Shown: positions 36,064-46,432, counted from the stretch's first letter. The stretch: 64,000 nt of DNA from Acidobacteriota bacterium (GCA_020199835.1 JAIVJV010000001.1:1-64000), one strand, 5' to 3'. The notes: a model not told the origin generated them from the letters alone. A program made the numbers and translations.

Positions 36064-37824
36064 ATGCATCCGAGCCTGCGCACATTTCTAGATCGCTTAA
36101 CCAGAGAAAACGAAATAATCACCATCAAAAGCGAGGTTGATCCCTACCTCGAACTCGCCGAGATCCATCGGCGCGTCATCGAACAGGGCGGCCCGGCGTT
36201 GTTGTTTGACCGCGTGAAAGGCAGCCCGTATCCGGTGGTGACGAACATGTTCGGCACTGAGCGTCGCATCGATCTCGCGTTTGGACCAAAGCCGGAAGCG
36301 TTCGTGCGCGAGGCGGTGCAAATTGCAGAGTCGCTGCTGCCGCCCAAACCTGCCGAACTTTGGAAACGCCGTTCAGTCGCGGTTGATTTGTTGAAACTCG
36401 GAACACGGAACACAAACCGCGCGCCAGTCAAACAAGTCGTCGACAAACCCGCGCGTCTCGATCAGTTGCCGGTGCTCACGACGTGGCAGGAAGACGGTGG
36501 ACCATTCATCACGCTGCCACTCGTCTACACGGAAAACCCGCTCACGGGAAAACACAATCTCGGCATCTATCGGATGCAGATCTACGACGCACGTTCGGCT
36601 GGATTGCATTGGCAGATTCAAAAGGGCGGCGGTTTTCATTATCACGAGGCGGAAAAGTTGAATCAGGCGTTGCCGGTGACAGTGTTTCTCGGTGGTCCAC
36701 CGGCGTTGATCCTCGCGGCGATCGCGCCGCTGCCGGAAGACGTACCTGAGCTTGTGCTCGCCTCGTTGCTCGCCGGTGAAAAACTGAAGATGACGCCGAA
36801 TCCGATCGCTGGCGCACATCGACTCGCCGCCGAAGCGGAGTTTGTGCTTGTGGGTCACGCGCCGCCTCACGAACGAAGACCGGAAGGACCGTTCGGAGAT
36901 CACTACGGCTACTACTCACTGCGTCACGATTATCCCGTTTTTCATTGCGACGCGGTGGTCCACCGGCGTGACGCGATTTATCCAGCAACCGTCGTCGGCA
37001 AGCCGCGGCAGGAAGATTTCTTCATCGGTGATTACTTGCAGAAGCTTTTGTCGCCGTTATTTCCGCTCGTGATGCCGTCAGTGCGCGATCTTTGGACTTA
37101 TGGAGAGACGGGATTTCATTCGTTGTGCGCGGCGGTCGTGCGTGAGCGATATGGTCGCGAGGCGTTGGTTTCAGGTTTCCGTATTCTCGGCGAAGGACAG
37201 CTCTCGTTAACGAAGTTTCTGTTACTCACCGACACGCCGCGGGATTTGAAAGATTTCCCGCGGTTGTTGGAGCATGTGCTCGAACGTTTTCGGCCGGAGA
37301 CGGATCTGTTTGTGTTCTCGAACGTGTCGATGGATACGCTCGATTACACGAGTGGGAAGGTTAACGAAGGCAGTAAGGCGATCATGCTCGGGTTGGGTGA
37401 TGCGATTCGCACGTTACCGCGTGAATTTAGAGGGCACTTGCCGGGTTATGTTTCACGCACGGAGGTTTTTTGTGGTGGGTGTTTGGTAGTCGAAGGAGCT
37501 TCTTTTGCGGAGGACGAAACATTAGCGGCTCGCGTCGCTAAGGACGATGCGTTTAGCGAGTGGCCGTTGGTCGTTTTACATGACAAGGCAAATACTGCCA
37601 AATCTATTGCGGACTTTCTCTGGGCGACGTGGACGCGCTTCGAACCCGCGGCTGATATCTACGCGTCGCAAACAACTGTGCAGCGGCATCATCTTGTCTA
37701 CAAAGCCCCGATCGTGATCGACGCGCGCATGAAGCCGGGTTTTCCGGATGAACTTATTGTGCGGCCGGATATCGCGGCGCTGGTTGATCGTCGCTGGCGC
37801 GAATATTTTCCAAAGGAATTTTGA
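36064..37824 (+). CDS. UbiD-family decarboxylase
   Basis: A 586-residue protein of the UbiD family, which uses prenylated FMN to decarboxylate aromatic or unsaturated acids. Family features include the N-terminal RTFLDRLTRENE, the central EAEFVLVGHAPPHERRPEGPFGDHYGYYS with the conserved Glu/Arg/Asp network, and QEDFFIGDYLQKLL. The substrate could be a quinone precursor or another aromatic acid; no other quinone gene or ubiX is near. The start directly follows the previous stop. Its 3' end overlaps the opposing kinase gene by 71 bases. Confidence 0.92.
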   Translation: MHPSLRTFLDRLTRENEIITIKSEVDPYLELAEIHRRVIEQGGPALLFDRVKGSPYPVVTNMFGTERRIDLAFGPKPEAFVREAVQIAESLLPPKPAELWKRRSVAVDLLKLGTRNTNRAPVKQVVDKPARLDQLPVLTTWQEDGGPFITLPLVYTENPLTGKHNLGIYRMQIYDARSAGLHWQIQKGGGFHYHEAEKLNQALPVTVFLGGPPALILAAIAPLPEDVPELVLASLLAGEKLKMTPNPIAGAHRLAAEAEFVLVGHAPPHERRPEGPFGDHYGYYSLRHDYPVFHCDAVVHRRDAIYPATVVGKPRQEDFFIGDYLQKLLSPLFPLVMPSVRDLWTYGETGFHSLCAAVVRERYGREALVSGFRILGEGQLSLTKFLLLTDTPRDLKDFPRLLEHVLERFRPETDLFVFSNVSMDTLDYTSGKVNEGSKAIMLGLGDAIRTLPREFRGHLPGYVSRTEVFCGGCLVVEGASFAEDETLAARVAKDDAFSEWPLVVLHDKANTAKSIADFLWATWTRFEPAADIYASQTTVQRHHLVYKAPIVIDARMKPGFPDELIVRPDIAALVDRRWREYFPKEF

Positions 37825-39220
37825 TCGTAAACACCGCGCCGCCGTCTACTGCGTTCGCCGCCATCAAGGTTCCACCATGTTCGCTGATGATTCGGTGCGT
37901 CAGCGCCAGGCCGACGCCGTGGCCCTTCGGTTTGGTGGTGAAGAAAGGAATGAATATCTTTTGCAGTTGATCCGCTTTAATCCCCGTTCCAGTGTCTCTC
38001 ACTTCGATCACCGCCGAAGACACCTCTTCTGTTGTTCGCACTAAGACCTGCCGTTGAGTATTGTCGCCGGGGATTGCTTCAGCAGCGTTGCGGATTATGT
38101 TTTGCAAAGCCAACCGCAGCATCCTTTCGTCTGCGCGGACAATTAATTTGCTTTTTGAGTCAGTAACGAGATTAACCTTGAGTTCCTCGAAGAGGGAGGC
38201 CAGGTCGGTCTTACATTCCAAAACCAAATGCTGAAGATCTATTTCTTCCAACTGCAACGGCTGTGGCCGCGCGAAGTTCAAAAACGCCGTCACCATCGTC
38301 GCCAGGCCACGCACCTCATTCAACAGCGACGCCGCCGCCACCTGCGCTTTGTCATTCAACTCGAGACTCTGCAATAACTGCGCGTAACCCTGTAGCGTTG
38401 CAATCGCATTTTTGAACTCGTGCGCAAGACCCGCGGACATCTCGCCGAGGCTTTCCAGGTTGTTCTTCAACGCGACCTGTTCGCGCAGTTCCGTGACTTC
38501 CGTGATGTCCGTCAACAAACACAACGCCCCGCGTGGCCCACGATCCGGTGGCAATTCGATCGGCGCGATCGTGGCGCCGAGTCGTCGCAGTTCGCCTTCC
38601 GGCGTGCGCGCTTCGATTTCCGACCGGCGATAGATCGTTCCTCTTTGCAAACAGTCGCCGACCATTTGCGACAGCTCAACGTGATTCGCGAGCAGTGTTT
38701 CGTACGACTCGCCGAGGGCGCGGCCGTCGACACCGAGCAATGTTCGTCCTGGTGTGTTGATGACCATCGACGAACCACCGGAATCGAACGCGATGAGTCC
38801 CGACGGTAAACTCGCGACAATGCGCTCGCTAAACTTCTCGGCGGAACTCGCGCGTTCGCGTGCCTCCGCGCTGAGTTGTTCGAGCTCCTTGCGTTGTTCC
38901 TGCAATTGCGCGACGACCGACTGAAACGTTTCCAGCACAAACTCGGCTTCGTCGTGCGATTTGAGTAGTTCGTTCGCAGCGGACGCACGTTCCGCTTCGC
39001 CGACGAGTTGAATATAAGGACGTAACAACCAGCGCAGCAGAAACAGAATGCAAAGCATGCTGCCGATCAGTATCGCAATGAACGACGCGAGGAGAATCGG
39101 GCCACGCGCCACCGGCGTCTCCGGCGTGAGTGCGTAAAGGAGGATCGCAAACAGCGCCGCCAGCACGAACAGGCCGGTGAGCATCGTCAAGCCGGATTGG
39201 AAGCGGCTGCGGTATTTCAT
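37754..39220 (-). CDS. Sensor histidine kinase, NtrB-like
   Basis: A 488-residue protein: two membrane helices (about 11-31 and 41-66), a HAMP-like or linker coiled coil, and a PAS domain (about 130-240). HisKA has its phospho-acceptor His267 in LAHEFKNAIATL, the HExxN variety common in NtrB-type kinases. The ATPase domain follows with LQNIIRNAAEAI and the G boxes DTGTGI and GHGVGLAL. No response regulator is adjacent. NtrB-type kinases commonly pair with sigma-54 activators, which may relate to the promoters at 12281 and 31577; that link is speculative. Confidence 0.93.
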   Translation of the reverse strand: MKYRSRFQSGLTMLTGLFVLAALFAILLYALTPETPVARGPILLASFIAILIGSMLCILFLLRWLLRPYIQLVGEAERASAANELLKSHDEAEFVLETFQSVVAQLQEQRKELEQLSAEARERASSAEKFSERIVASLPSGLIAFDSGGSSMVINTPGRTLLGVDGRALGESYETLLANHVELSQMVGDCLQRGTIYRRSEIEARTPEGELRRLGATIAPIELPPDRGPRGALCLLTDITEVTELREQVALKNNLESLGEMSAGLAHEFKNAIATLQGYAQLLQSLELNDKAQVAAASLLNEVRGLATMVTAFLNFARPQPLQLEEIDLQHLVLECKTDLASLFEELKVNLVTDSKSKLIVRADERMLRLALQNIIRNAAEAIPGDNTQRQVLVRTTEEVSSAVIEVRDTGTGIKADQLQKIFIPFFTTKPKGHGVGLALTHRIISEHGGTLMAANAVDGGAVFTIKIPLENIRASDDQPAPRYPAAQ

Positions 39221-39230
39221 CCTTTATCGA

Positions 39231-40100
39231 TTACCGGAACTGTCCTGCGTACCACTCAACTAACTGCGTCCCAAACAACAGCGACGCAATTGAGCCGAGC
39301 CCGAGAAAGATCCCAAACGGCAAGAGCATCTGCATGTTTCCGTCACGCTGGCGCGCCATGAGTGCGACACCAACGATCGACCCCGTCAACACGCCAACGA
39401 AGATCGTAAGAATCGTCAGCCGCCAACCGACATACGCACCGACCATGAACATCATCTTCACGTCGCCGAGGCCCATCGCTTCAATGCCGCGCAACTTCTC
39501 CCACGTCCAACCCATTAGCCACAACGATCCACCGCCGATCAACGCGCCGATTACGGCGCCGGCAAGTGAAGTGACCCAGACGGGCATGCCGGCAAACATG
39601 CCTTGCGACAACCATGGCAGATCGTCGAAATGCAGCGTACCCGTCAGATAGGGAATGGCGATGCGGGCGACGACCGCGAACACCATGCCCGGATAAGTAA
39701 TCACGTTTGGCAGGATCATGTGTTCGGCGTCGATGAAGATCAGTGCGAGCACGGCGGAAACAAAGATCAGATCGAACGGCAACGCCGCGCTTGGACCAAC
39801 GTGCCAGGCAACCGCGACAAACATCGCCGCGGTCAGCAGTTCGACTGCCGGATAGCGAAACGAAATACGTTCTTTACAACCGCGACACTTGGCGCCGAGC
39901 AACATCCAACTGACGACCGGAATGTTGTCGTAGAACGCGATCACCGCACCGCACGAAGGACAACGCGAGTTAGGAAACACGATTGACTCTTCGAGCGGGA
40001 CGCGATGAATGACGACGTTTAGGAAGCTGCCGATGATGGCGCCAAAAACTGCGGCAAGAATGTATCCGAAGGCTGGGGGAACTAGACTAAGGTCTGGCAT
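39231..40100 (-). CDS. Prepilin peptidase (type IV leader peptidase and N-methyltransferase)
   Basis: A 289-residue inner-membrane enzyme that cleaves and N-methylates type IV pilins and pseudopilins. GSFLNVVIHR opens the protein, and the cytosolic zinc-binding CPSCG and CRGC pairs mark the methylase domain. The two catalytic aspartates lie in FIDAEHMILPN and GLGDVKMM. About eight membrane helices. It overlaps the glycosyltransferase gene by 14 bases. No pilin genes are in the window. Confidence 0.95.
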   Translation of the reverse strand: MPDLSLVPPAFGYILAAVFGAIIGSFLNVVIHRVPLEESIVFPNSRCPSCGAVIAFYDNIPVVSWMLLGAKCRGCKERISFRYPAVELLTAAMFVAVAWHVGPSAALPFDLIFVSAVLALIFIDAEHMILPNVITYPGMVFAVVARIAIPYLTGTLHFDDLPWLSQGMFAGMPVWVTSLAGAVIGALIGGGSLWLMGWTWEKLRGIEAMGLGDVKMMFMVGAYVGWRLTILTIFVGVLTGSIVGVALMARQRDGNMQMLLPFGIFLGLGSIASLLFGTQLVEWYAGQFR

Positions 40101-40869
40101 TGTTCGTTTCGTTTTTATTCGTGGTCTGTTTTTCCCAAAGCAGCAGGTGTTTCAGAAATGAATGATGCGCTGCGAAGCTCGCGATCGTAAAACCGGCAAA
40201 CCCGTCGCGAAAGCCGCCCTTGAGTATAAAGCTGCGAATGAAGGCGGCCGGCCCGGCAGAAGCCACGCCGAAGACCGACGTGCGCCGTCCTTCTTCAAAC
40301 ATTTGCTGCGCTGCGAGTGGCGCATACCGCTCGCCAATGATGCGGTGATGATGCGCGGCGTTTGGCGATGTGTAGTGGAGCAGGTCGCCGGCGAGTTGGC
40401 CCACGCGTGCGTTCGCGTCCATGCTGACCGACTCGTGAATGTGACGCTGTTTCCAGCGCCCTTTGCTGCGGTTGAACAAGCGCAACTGTTTATCAGGATA
40501 CCAGCCGCCGCCGCGAATCCAGCGTTGTTGATAGAACGTGCGGCGTGAGATCAGATAACCGTCCGCTGGCTCGGCCTCGTTTTTGAGTGCCCGGATCGAC
40601 TCGCGTAGTGGATCGGAAACACGTTCATCCGCGTCGAGACTGAAGATCCAGTCATGTTGCGCTTGTTCAACGGCCAACTGTTTCTGCGCGGCAAACCCCG
40701 GCCACGCATTAACCATCACACGCGCGCCGCACGACCCGGCGATCTCACGCGTTTTGTCGGCGGAGTTTGAATCGACGATGACGATCTCGTCGGCCCACGC
40801 CACTGATTCGCACGCGGCTTTTATGTTTGATTCTTCGTTGAACGTGATGATGGTGGCGCTGATCTTCAT
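40087..40869 (-). CDS. Family 2 glycosyltransferase (WaaE/KdtX-like)
   Basis: A protein of 260 residues from ATG 40869 (MKISATIITFNEE); an ATG 15 bases upstream is less likely. A GT-A fold with IVDSNSADKT and the metal-binding motif in FSLDADER. The sequence WYPDKQLRLFNRSKGRW and HIHE resembles the LPS core beta-1,4-glucosyltransferase family WaaE/KdtX. It probably adds a sugar to the lipopolysaccharide core at the inner membrane, consistent with the Kdo genes elsewhere in the window. Confidence 0.9.
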   Translation of the reverse strand: MKISATIITFNEESNIKAACESVAWADEIVIVDSNSADKTREIAGSCGARVMVNAWPGFAAQKQLAVEQAQHDWIFSLDADERVSDPLRESIRALKNEAEPADGYLISRRTFYQQRWIRGGGWYPDKQLRLFNRSKGRWKQRHIHESVSMDANARVGQLAGDLLHYTSPNAAHHHRIIGERYAPLAAQQMFEEGRRTSVFGVASAGPAAFIRSFILKGGFRDGFAGFTIASFAAHHSFLKHLLLWEKQTTNKNETNNARP

Positions 40870-40878
40870 CCGATCCAG

Positions 40879-40942
40879 CCACAAAGAAGCACAAAACGCA
40901 CAAAAAGCACAAGAGACTTGTGTCTCCTGTGCTTCTTTGTGG
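40879..40942. terminator. Long inverted repeat between TolC-family and glycosyltransferase genes
   Basis: CCACAAAGAAGCACA (40879-40893) pairs perfectly with TGTGCTTCTTTGTGG (40928-40942). Inside lies a second hairpin, GAGAC-TTGT-GTCTC at 40912-40925, and an extra copy of AGCACA offers an alternative pairing. It lies just past the TolC-family stop on the minus strand and probably acts as a terminator. It may also be a member of a dispersed genomic repeat. Confidence 0.6.
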
Positions 40943-40957
40943 TGTTTCGAAAGTCCT

Positions 40958-42967
40958 TTACGGGACTAAAGGTGCGTCGACGATGACGTTGTTGGCGCGA
41001 AGCGTCGTGGACGTAGCGCGTTGCAGATCCGCAATCGCCTTGTTGTAGTCCGTCTCGGCGCGGAGCTCTGAGGCACGCGCGTTCGCGAGCGCGTTTTCAC
41101 GTTGGAACAGAAGGAACGTCGTCGAACGTCCAACCTGATACAAACGCTGCTCACCTTCGAGCTGTAACTCCGCATTTGTACGTGCTTCGCGAGCAGACAA
41201 CACACGCTGACGAGCTGATTCAACCGCTTGCGCGGAGTTGCGCACGTCGACCTCGATGATCTGCTCCTGCGAACGCGTGGAAGCCTGGAGTTGCTCCTTC
41301 TGAATGCGAGCGCCGGCCAGGTTTGCTTCCGCGGTCTTGTTCTTAAACGGTATCGCGATCGCCACGCCAACCGTGACGTTGCGCGTCTCGCCCGTGAACA
41401 AATTGCGTAAGGTTCGCGGGTAACCGCCGATCAGCGTTGTGTTTGGTCCACCCTGCGCATTAACGAGTGGTGTAACCGCGACCGGCAGACCCTGCGCCGC
41501 TTGAATGGCCTGGATCTGGTTCAACAGAAACGCGGACGCGTTCGTTTCGAAGTTCGTGCCGATTAGCGGCACTTGCGTTCCCGGCGGCAACACGCCGGCA
41601 ACACTTGTACCCGCAAGACCCGTGAGCGCCACCGTGCCGACAAGGTCAACCTGCGGCTTCGTCTGGTTCCTGAAGAATGAGATGTCGATATCGTTGATAT
41701 CGCCTTGCAGCCGCAACCGTCGCAGCTCCGGCCGGTTCTCGCGCGCAGCTTTCAGCGCATCGGGAAGATTCACGGGCGTCGTGTCAAACTTCGGCGCATC
41801 AGTCGGTGTGACTTGCGCTGACCAGTCAGGACTATTCGGATCCTTGAAGATCAAAGCCTTGAGATTATTCTCCGCGATCGCGACGTTCTGCACCGCTGTC
41901 AGCAGCGAAGTCTCGCGATTCGCGAGCTCCGTTTGCACTTCAGCTCGCTCGAGTGGCGCCTTGGCGCCGGCGGCGATTTGCGCTTCGACGTTGCGCAAGC
42001 TCTCGCGCGAGAGGTTCAGGTTTGCCAACTGGTTCTGCTGATCGCGCAGCGCGAAGACGAGTTCCCAGTACGCCTGTTGCACGCGCGTGATCACGTCGAT
42101 CGTGCGCTGGCGGAAATCGGCGTCGGTCTGGTCCAAACGCTTACGCTGAATGCGAATCTGCCGTCGATTGTTATCAATCGAACGATCCCGCAGCAGCGGC
42201 TGTGTAAACGTCAACGACAGGTTCGACGAGTAGAACGGGTTCAGCAAGCTGAAGCTGTTGCTGGTGTTCGTGTAATTGTTGTCGAACTGGAGGAAGTAGT
42301 TTCCACCACCGCGGCCAAACTGTTTCAGGACACCTGGATTCCAACTGTATGTTGTCGTGCTCGTCGTTCCGCCATTGGCGGCGCCACCGAGTGAGCTCTG
42401 CTGCGGCGAAATCCGTTTGTCATACTGCGGCGTGATCGAGAAGACCGGATCGAAGATTCCTTCGAGTGCTCGCAACTGAGTCTCCGCGAAACGAACGTCG
42501 TCACGCGCGACCTCGATATCGTTGTTGTTCTCGAGCGCGCGTTTGATCGCGTCGTTCAGCGATAGCGGTATTGTCTCCGTGCCGACACCGAGGCGAGTCA
42601 TGCTTGGAATCGGCGGCAACGGCCGCGCCTGGAACTGCGGAATATTCGGCTCGCGGATCGGTTCCTGTGTGGTGCCACCCGGCACGGTTCCCGCAGGTTG
42701 CTGCGGAATTGGCGTCGCACTCGGCACTGGAGTAGTTCCGGGCGCGGTCGTCGGACTCGTTCGCACCGGACCTGGAGGCGCAGTGGGATTCTGCGGCACT
42801 GGATTTCCCGGGATTGGTGTCTGCCCTGGCGGCCGCGTCGGGTCACCCTGCGGCGGAGTCGGTCGCGGCGTCGATTGCGGCGTTTGCGCGACTGCGGCAG
42901 TGGTACCGGCAAACACCACGCTGGCGAGAACCACAGTTCTAACTAAAGTACGAGACAGAGTTAACAT
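40958..42967 (-). CDS. TolC-family outer-membrane efflux protein
   Basis: A 669-residue protein: signal peptide (ending AVAQ), then an unusually long proline/threonine-rich segment (about 28-115), then the two-fold outer-membrane efflux protein repeat with long coiled-coil helices (LDQTDADFRQRTIDVITRVQ, and ARIQKEQLQASTRSQEQIIE). It would form the trimeric exit duct of a type I secretion or RND/ABC efflux system. No membrane-fusion or pump genes are adjacent. The Pro-rich N-terminal extension is atypical and may reach the periplasmic wall. Confidence 0.9.
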   Translation of the reverse strand: MLTLSRTLVRTVVLASVVFAGTTAAVAQTPQSTPRPTPPQGDPTRPPGQTPIPGNPVPQNPTAPPGPVRTSPTTAPGTTPVPSATPIPQQPAGTVPGGTTQEPIREPNIPQFQARPLPPIPSMTRLGVGTETIPLSLNDAIKRALENNNDIEVARDDVRFAETQLRALEGIFDPVFSITPQYDKRISPQQSSLGGAANGGTTSTTTYSWNPGVLKQFGRGGGNYFLQFDNNYTNTSNSFSLLNPFYSSNLSLTFTQPLLRDRSIDNNRRQIRIQRKRLDQTDADFRQRTIDVITRVQQAYWELVFALRDQQNQLANLNLSRESLRNVEAQIAAGAKAPLERAEVQTELANRETSLLTAVQNVAIAENNLKALIFKDPNSPDWSAQVTPTDAPKFDTTPVNLPDALKAARENRPELRRLRLQGDINDIDISFFRNQTKPQVDLVGTVALTGLAGTSVAGVLPPGTQVPLIGTNFETNASAFLLNQIQAIQAAQGLPVAVTPLVNAQGGPNTTLIGGYPRTLRNLFTGETRNVTVGVAIAIPFKNKTAEANLAGARIQKEQLQASTRSQEQIIEVDVRNSAQAVESARQRVLSAREARTNAELQLEGEQRLYQVGRSTTFLLFQRENALANARASELRAETDYNKAIADLQRATSTTLRANNVIVDAPLVP

Positions 42968-43242
42968 CAGACGAAAAGCTCCTTAACGTAATTGCTTCCA
43001 ATTCCCACTGCGTGTGGAGAAGAAAGAGCGAAACATTCTGGCAAATGAAGGTCCGCGCAGCAAGACTTTACTACGTTACCAGTAATAGGGCAGTTTCATA
43101 AAATGTCCCGCGTATTTTGACGGATTTGAAAGCTCGCTTGACACTATGAATACCGACAGGCGAGACTTTGTCCCACAATCGCAACAGATCTAATCCCAAA
43201 AACGGCACACGTGTGCGACTCAACGGCAGGAGGATTTCGAGA

Positions 43243-44250
43243 ATGGCAGTAAAGGTTGGTATCAACGGGTTCGGACGCATCGGAAGAAATATCTTTCGCA
43301 CGGCACTCGGCGATCCGGACATCGATTTCGTAGCGGTGAACGATCTCACCGACACCCGAACGCTGGCGCATCTGCTGAAGTATGATTCAGTACTCGGCAA
43401 CCTGGACCATGAGATCACTGCGACGGAAAACGGAATCAAGGTAGGAAACGAAGAGTTTCGCGTGTTCCAGCAAAGAGATCCTGCTGCTATCGATTGGGAA
43501 TCTGTGGGCGCCCAAGTCGTGGTCGAATCAACCGGCTTGTTCACTAAGGCCGAAGACGCGCGCAAGCATCTGCGCGGCACCGTGAAGAAGGTGATCATCT
43601 CCGCGCCCGCGAAGAACGAGGATATCACGATCGTTTTGGGCGTTAATGAAGAGAACTACGACCCGGCGTCGCATCACGTGATTTCGAATGCATCGTGCAC
43701 GACTAACTGTCTCGCGCCAGTGGCGAAAGTGGTGCACGAGAAGTTTGGTATTCGTTCAGCGCAGATGACCACCATTCACTCATACACGAACGATCAGCAA
43801 CTGCTCGATCTGCCGCATAAGGATCTGCGACGCGCGCGTGCCGCGGCGTTGTCGATGATTCCGACTTCCACGGGCGCGGCGAAAGCAGTAGCGCTCGTGT
43901 TGCCGGAGTTGAAAGGGAAGTTTGACGGGATCTCGGTGCGCGTGCCGACGCCGAACGTTTCGCTTGTCGACGTGGTGATGGATCTCGAAACGGAAACGAC
44001 GGCGGAAGACGTGAATCGCGCGTTTAAGGATGCGGCGAACGAAGAGTTGCGCGGCATTCTTGATTTCTGCGAGGAGCCTCTGGTTTCGAGTGACTTCAAG
44101 CGCAATTCAAATTCGTCGATCGTCGATGCGGAGTACACGAAGGTGATCGGCGGCCGGATGTTGAAAGTGCTTTCGTGGTACGACAACGAGTGGGGTTATT
44201 CGTGCCGCGTGCGCGATCTGATCAAGTACATCGCGGGGAAAGGCCTGTGA
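43243..44250 (+). CDS. gapA: Glyceraldehyde-3-phosphate dehydrogenase, type I
   Basis: A 335-residue protein that oxidises glyceraldehyde-3-phosphate to 1,3-bisphosphoglycerate with NAD(P). ATG 43243 is set by GGAGG about 10 bases before it and by the conserved N-terminus [14 protein letters not shown]; a longer frame upstream is not coding. The catalytic Cys lies in [12 protein letters not shown] and the C-terminal signature [12 protein letters not shown] is present. First gene of a gap-pgk-tpi cluster. TTGACA at 43138-43143 is a possible -35 element, but no good -10 follows. Confidence 0.97.
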   Translation: MAVKVGINGFGRIGRNIFRTALGDPDIDFVAVNDLTDTRTLAHLLKYDSVLGNLDHEITATENGIKVGNEEFRVFQQRDPAAIDWESVGAQVVVESTGLFTKAEDARKHLRGTVKKVIISAPAKNEDITIVLGVNEENYDPASHHVISNASCTTNCLAPVAKVVHEKFGIRSAQMTTIHSYTNDQQLLDLPHKDLRRARAAALSMIPTSTGAAKAVALVLPELKGKFDGISVRVPTPNVSLVDVVMDLETETTAEDVNRAFKDAANEELRGILDFCEEPLVSSDFKRNSNSSIVDAEYTKVIGGRMLKVLSWYDNEWGYSCRVRDLIKYIAGKGL

Positions 44251-45452
44251 AGCTTTCCGTTAAAGATCTTCAGCTTCAGAGCCAGCGCGTTTTCATCCGA
44301 GTCGATTTCAACGTTCCTATTAAGGATGGGAAAGTTGGTGACGACTCGCGTATCAAGGCCTCACTGCCGACGATTCAATACGCGATCGAGCACGGCGCGC
44401 GTGTGATTCTCGCGTCGCACCTGGGACGCCCGAAAGGTCAACGTGTAGACAAGTACAGTCTGCGTCCGGTGGTTGAACATCTTTCGCAGTTGATGGGTAA
44501 GCAGATTGCGTTTGTCGAGGACTGTGTTGGTGCGCCGGCTGAGAAGGCAGTTGCGGCGTTGGCTGATGGCGACGTGTTGTTGCTCCAGAATCTTCGTTTT
44601 CGTCCTGAAGAAGAGAAGAACGACGATGGGTTTTCGCAGCAGTTAGCGTCGCTCTGCGATGTTTACGTGAATGACGCGTTTGGCACCGCGCATCGCGCGC
44701 ATGCTTCGACGGTTGGGATTACGCGACACGTGTCGAAAGCCGCGGCTGGGTTTCTGATGGAGAAGGAACTCGAGTATCTCGGCCGGGTTATTACTGATCC
44801 GGAACATCCATTTGTGGCGATACTCGGCGGCGCGAAAGTTTCGGACAAGATTCCCGTGATCAACGCGCTGATCGATCGAGGGGTCGATAAACTTTTGATT
44901 GGCGGCGCGATGGCTTACACCTTTTTGAAAGCGGAAGGTTTTACGGTTGGCAAGTCGCTGGTTGAAGACTCGATGCTGCAAACGGCGTTGGAGATCAAGA
45001 AGCGCGCGGAAGAGAAGGGGATTCAGTTTTTGGTGCCGACGGACCACCAGGTGGTTGATAGTTACGAGCCGGTTAAAGGAGAGAAGATCGTAACGAAGAC
45101 GATACCAATCGAGTTTACGAACATCGGTTTGGTGGGTATGGACGTCGGCGTCGAGACGGTCGGGCATTTTGCGTCAGCGCTAGCGGACGCGCGCACGATC
45201 ATCTGGAATGGTCCAATGGGGGTGTTTGAAGAGCCGCCGTTTGATGAAGGCACTGTCGGCGTCGCAAAGGCCGTGGCGGAGGCGGCGGATCGCGGCGCGA
45301 CCGTAATCGTTGGTGGCGGTGACTCTGTTTCCGCGGTGTCGCGCGCGGGAGTTGCCGATCGCATTACGCACATTTCAACCGGCGGCGGCGCAACGTTGGA
45401 ATTTTTGTCCGGGGATGAGCTGCCCGGTGTAGCCGCCTTATCCGATAAATAG
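44247..45452 (+). CDS. pgk: Phosphoglycerate kinase
   Basis: A protein of 401 residues, making ATP from 1,3-bisphosphoglycerate. The start is GTG 44247, which overlaps the gapA stop (GTGA) and gives the standard N-terminus before [12 protein letters not shown]. Other signatures are [22 protein letters not shown] and the C-terminal nucleotide loop GGGDSVSAV. The overlap implies translational coupling with gapA. Confidence 0.97.
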   Translation: MKLSVKDLQLQSQRVFIRVDFNVPIKDGKVGDDSRIKASLPTIQYAIEHGARVILASHLGRPKGQRVDKYSLRPVVEHLSQLMGKQIAFVEDCVGAPAEKAVAALADGDVLLLQNLRFRPEEEKNDDGFSQQLASLCDVYVNDAFGTAHRAHASTVGITRHVSKAAAGFLMEKELEYLGRVITDPEHPFVAILGGAKVSDKIPVINALIDRGVDKLLIGGAMAYTFLKAEGFTVGKSLVEDSMLQTALEIKKRAEEKGIQFLVPTDHQVVDSYEPVKGEKIVTKTIPIEFTNIGLVGMDVGVETVGHFASALADARTIIWNGPMGVFEEPPFDEGTVGVAKAVAEAADRGATVIVGGGDSVSAVSRAGVADRITHISTGGGATLEFLSGDELPGVAALSDK

Positions 45453-45505
45453 GTTTTGAAATCGGTTCTTTTATCCCTGTTCCTTCTTACTTACGCTAGC
45501 GAACC

Positions 45506-46264
45506 ATGCGCAAACCTGTAATCGCCGGAAACTGGAAAATGTATAAAACGCTCAGCGACTCGGTTGACACCGCGCTGGCGTTGAAACCACTCGTCGCAAA
45601 CGCAAACCACTGCGAAGTCATAATCGCGCCTGTTTTTACCGCGCTCAAAACCGTCTGCGACCGGCTCGAAGGCTCGAACATCAAGGTCGCAGCTCAGGAC
45701 TGTTCGACTGAAAAAGAAGAAGGCGCACACACGGGCGAGGTCGCCGCGTTTATGTTGCGCGACGTCGGGGTTCGGTATGTGATTGTTGGCCACTCCGAGC
45801 GGCGACAGTTCTACGCCGAGACGGACGAGCAGGTAAATCGCAAGGTGCAGGCGGGCCTGGCGGCGGGCTTGAGTGTGATCATGTGCGTGGGGGAAACGCT
45901 TGCGCAACGCGAAGAGGGTAGCGCGCAAGACGTTGTTTCGCGACAGTTAATCGGCGGGCTCGGCGGGTTGACAGCCTCAGATCTCGACCGTATCATCGTC
46001 GCCTACGAGCCCGTTTGGGCCATCGGTACTGGACGCACAGCGACGCCGGAGCAAGCGCAGGAAATGCATGCGTTTATCCGGCGCGTTTTCGCGGATAGGC
46101 ACTCTCAAGACGCCGCCGATGCGCTGCGGATTCTGTACGGTGGCTCGGTCAAGCCGGACAATATCGTGGGTTTGATGGCACAAGCGGATATCGATGGCGC
46201 GTTGGTTGGCGGCGCGAGTTTGAAAGCGGATAGTTTCGCGCAGATCGTGAACTATCGGGTTTGA
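45506..46264 (+). CDS. tpiA: Triosephosphate isomerase
   Basis: A 252-residue TIM-barrel enzyme interconverting dihydroxyacetone phosphate and glyceraldehyde-3-phosphate. AGNWKMYKT, the catalytic His in VGHSERR, the catalytic Glu in [11 protein letters not shown] and the phosphate loop YGGSVKPDN are all present. It is the third glycolytic gene in a row, 53 bases after pgk. Confidence 0.97.
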   Translation: MRKPVIAGNWKMYKTLSDSVDTALALKPLVANANHCEVIIAPVFTALKTVCDRLEGSNIKVAAQDCSTEKEEGAHTGEVAAFMLRDVGVRYVIVGHSERRQFYAETDEQVNRKVQAGLAAGLSVIMCVGETLAQREEGSAQDVVSRQLIGGLGGLTASDLDRIIVAYEPVWAIGTGRTATPEQAQEMHAFIRRVFADRHSQDAADALRILYGGSVKPDNIVGLMAQADIDGALVGGASLKADSFAQIVNYRV

Positions 46265-46280
46265 GATTTGGTTTAGTGAG

Positions 46281-46343
46281 TTCTTGGGTTCGAGTGCATT
46301 CTCGAGTTCGAGTGCGTTCTCGGGTTCGAGTGGTTCTCGGGTT
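46281..46343 (+). repeat. Short tandem repeat, about 18-bp unit
   Basis: About three and a half copies of a unit close to GTTCGAGTGCGTTCTCGG lie between tpiA and secG. The copies differ at a few positions and the third lacks one base. Confidence 0.75.
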
Positions 46344-46432
46344 TAAGATTTGGATTTCAAATGTTTTGAAATGTTCTTTCCCCTACGACGTTTGAGCTCT
46401 CGACTCGTGGAATCCTAACGGAGCGTTTTGAT

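Noticed and set aside
43138-43166. Promoter for gapA based on TTGACA at 43138
   Set aside because: No acceptable -10 element is found 16-19 bases downstream.
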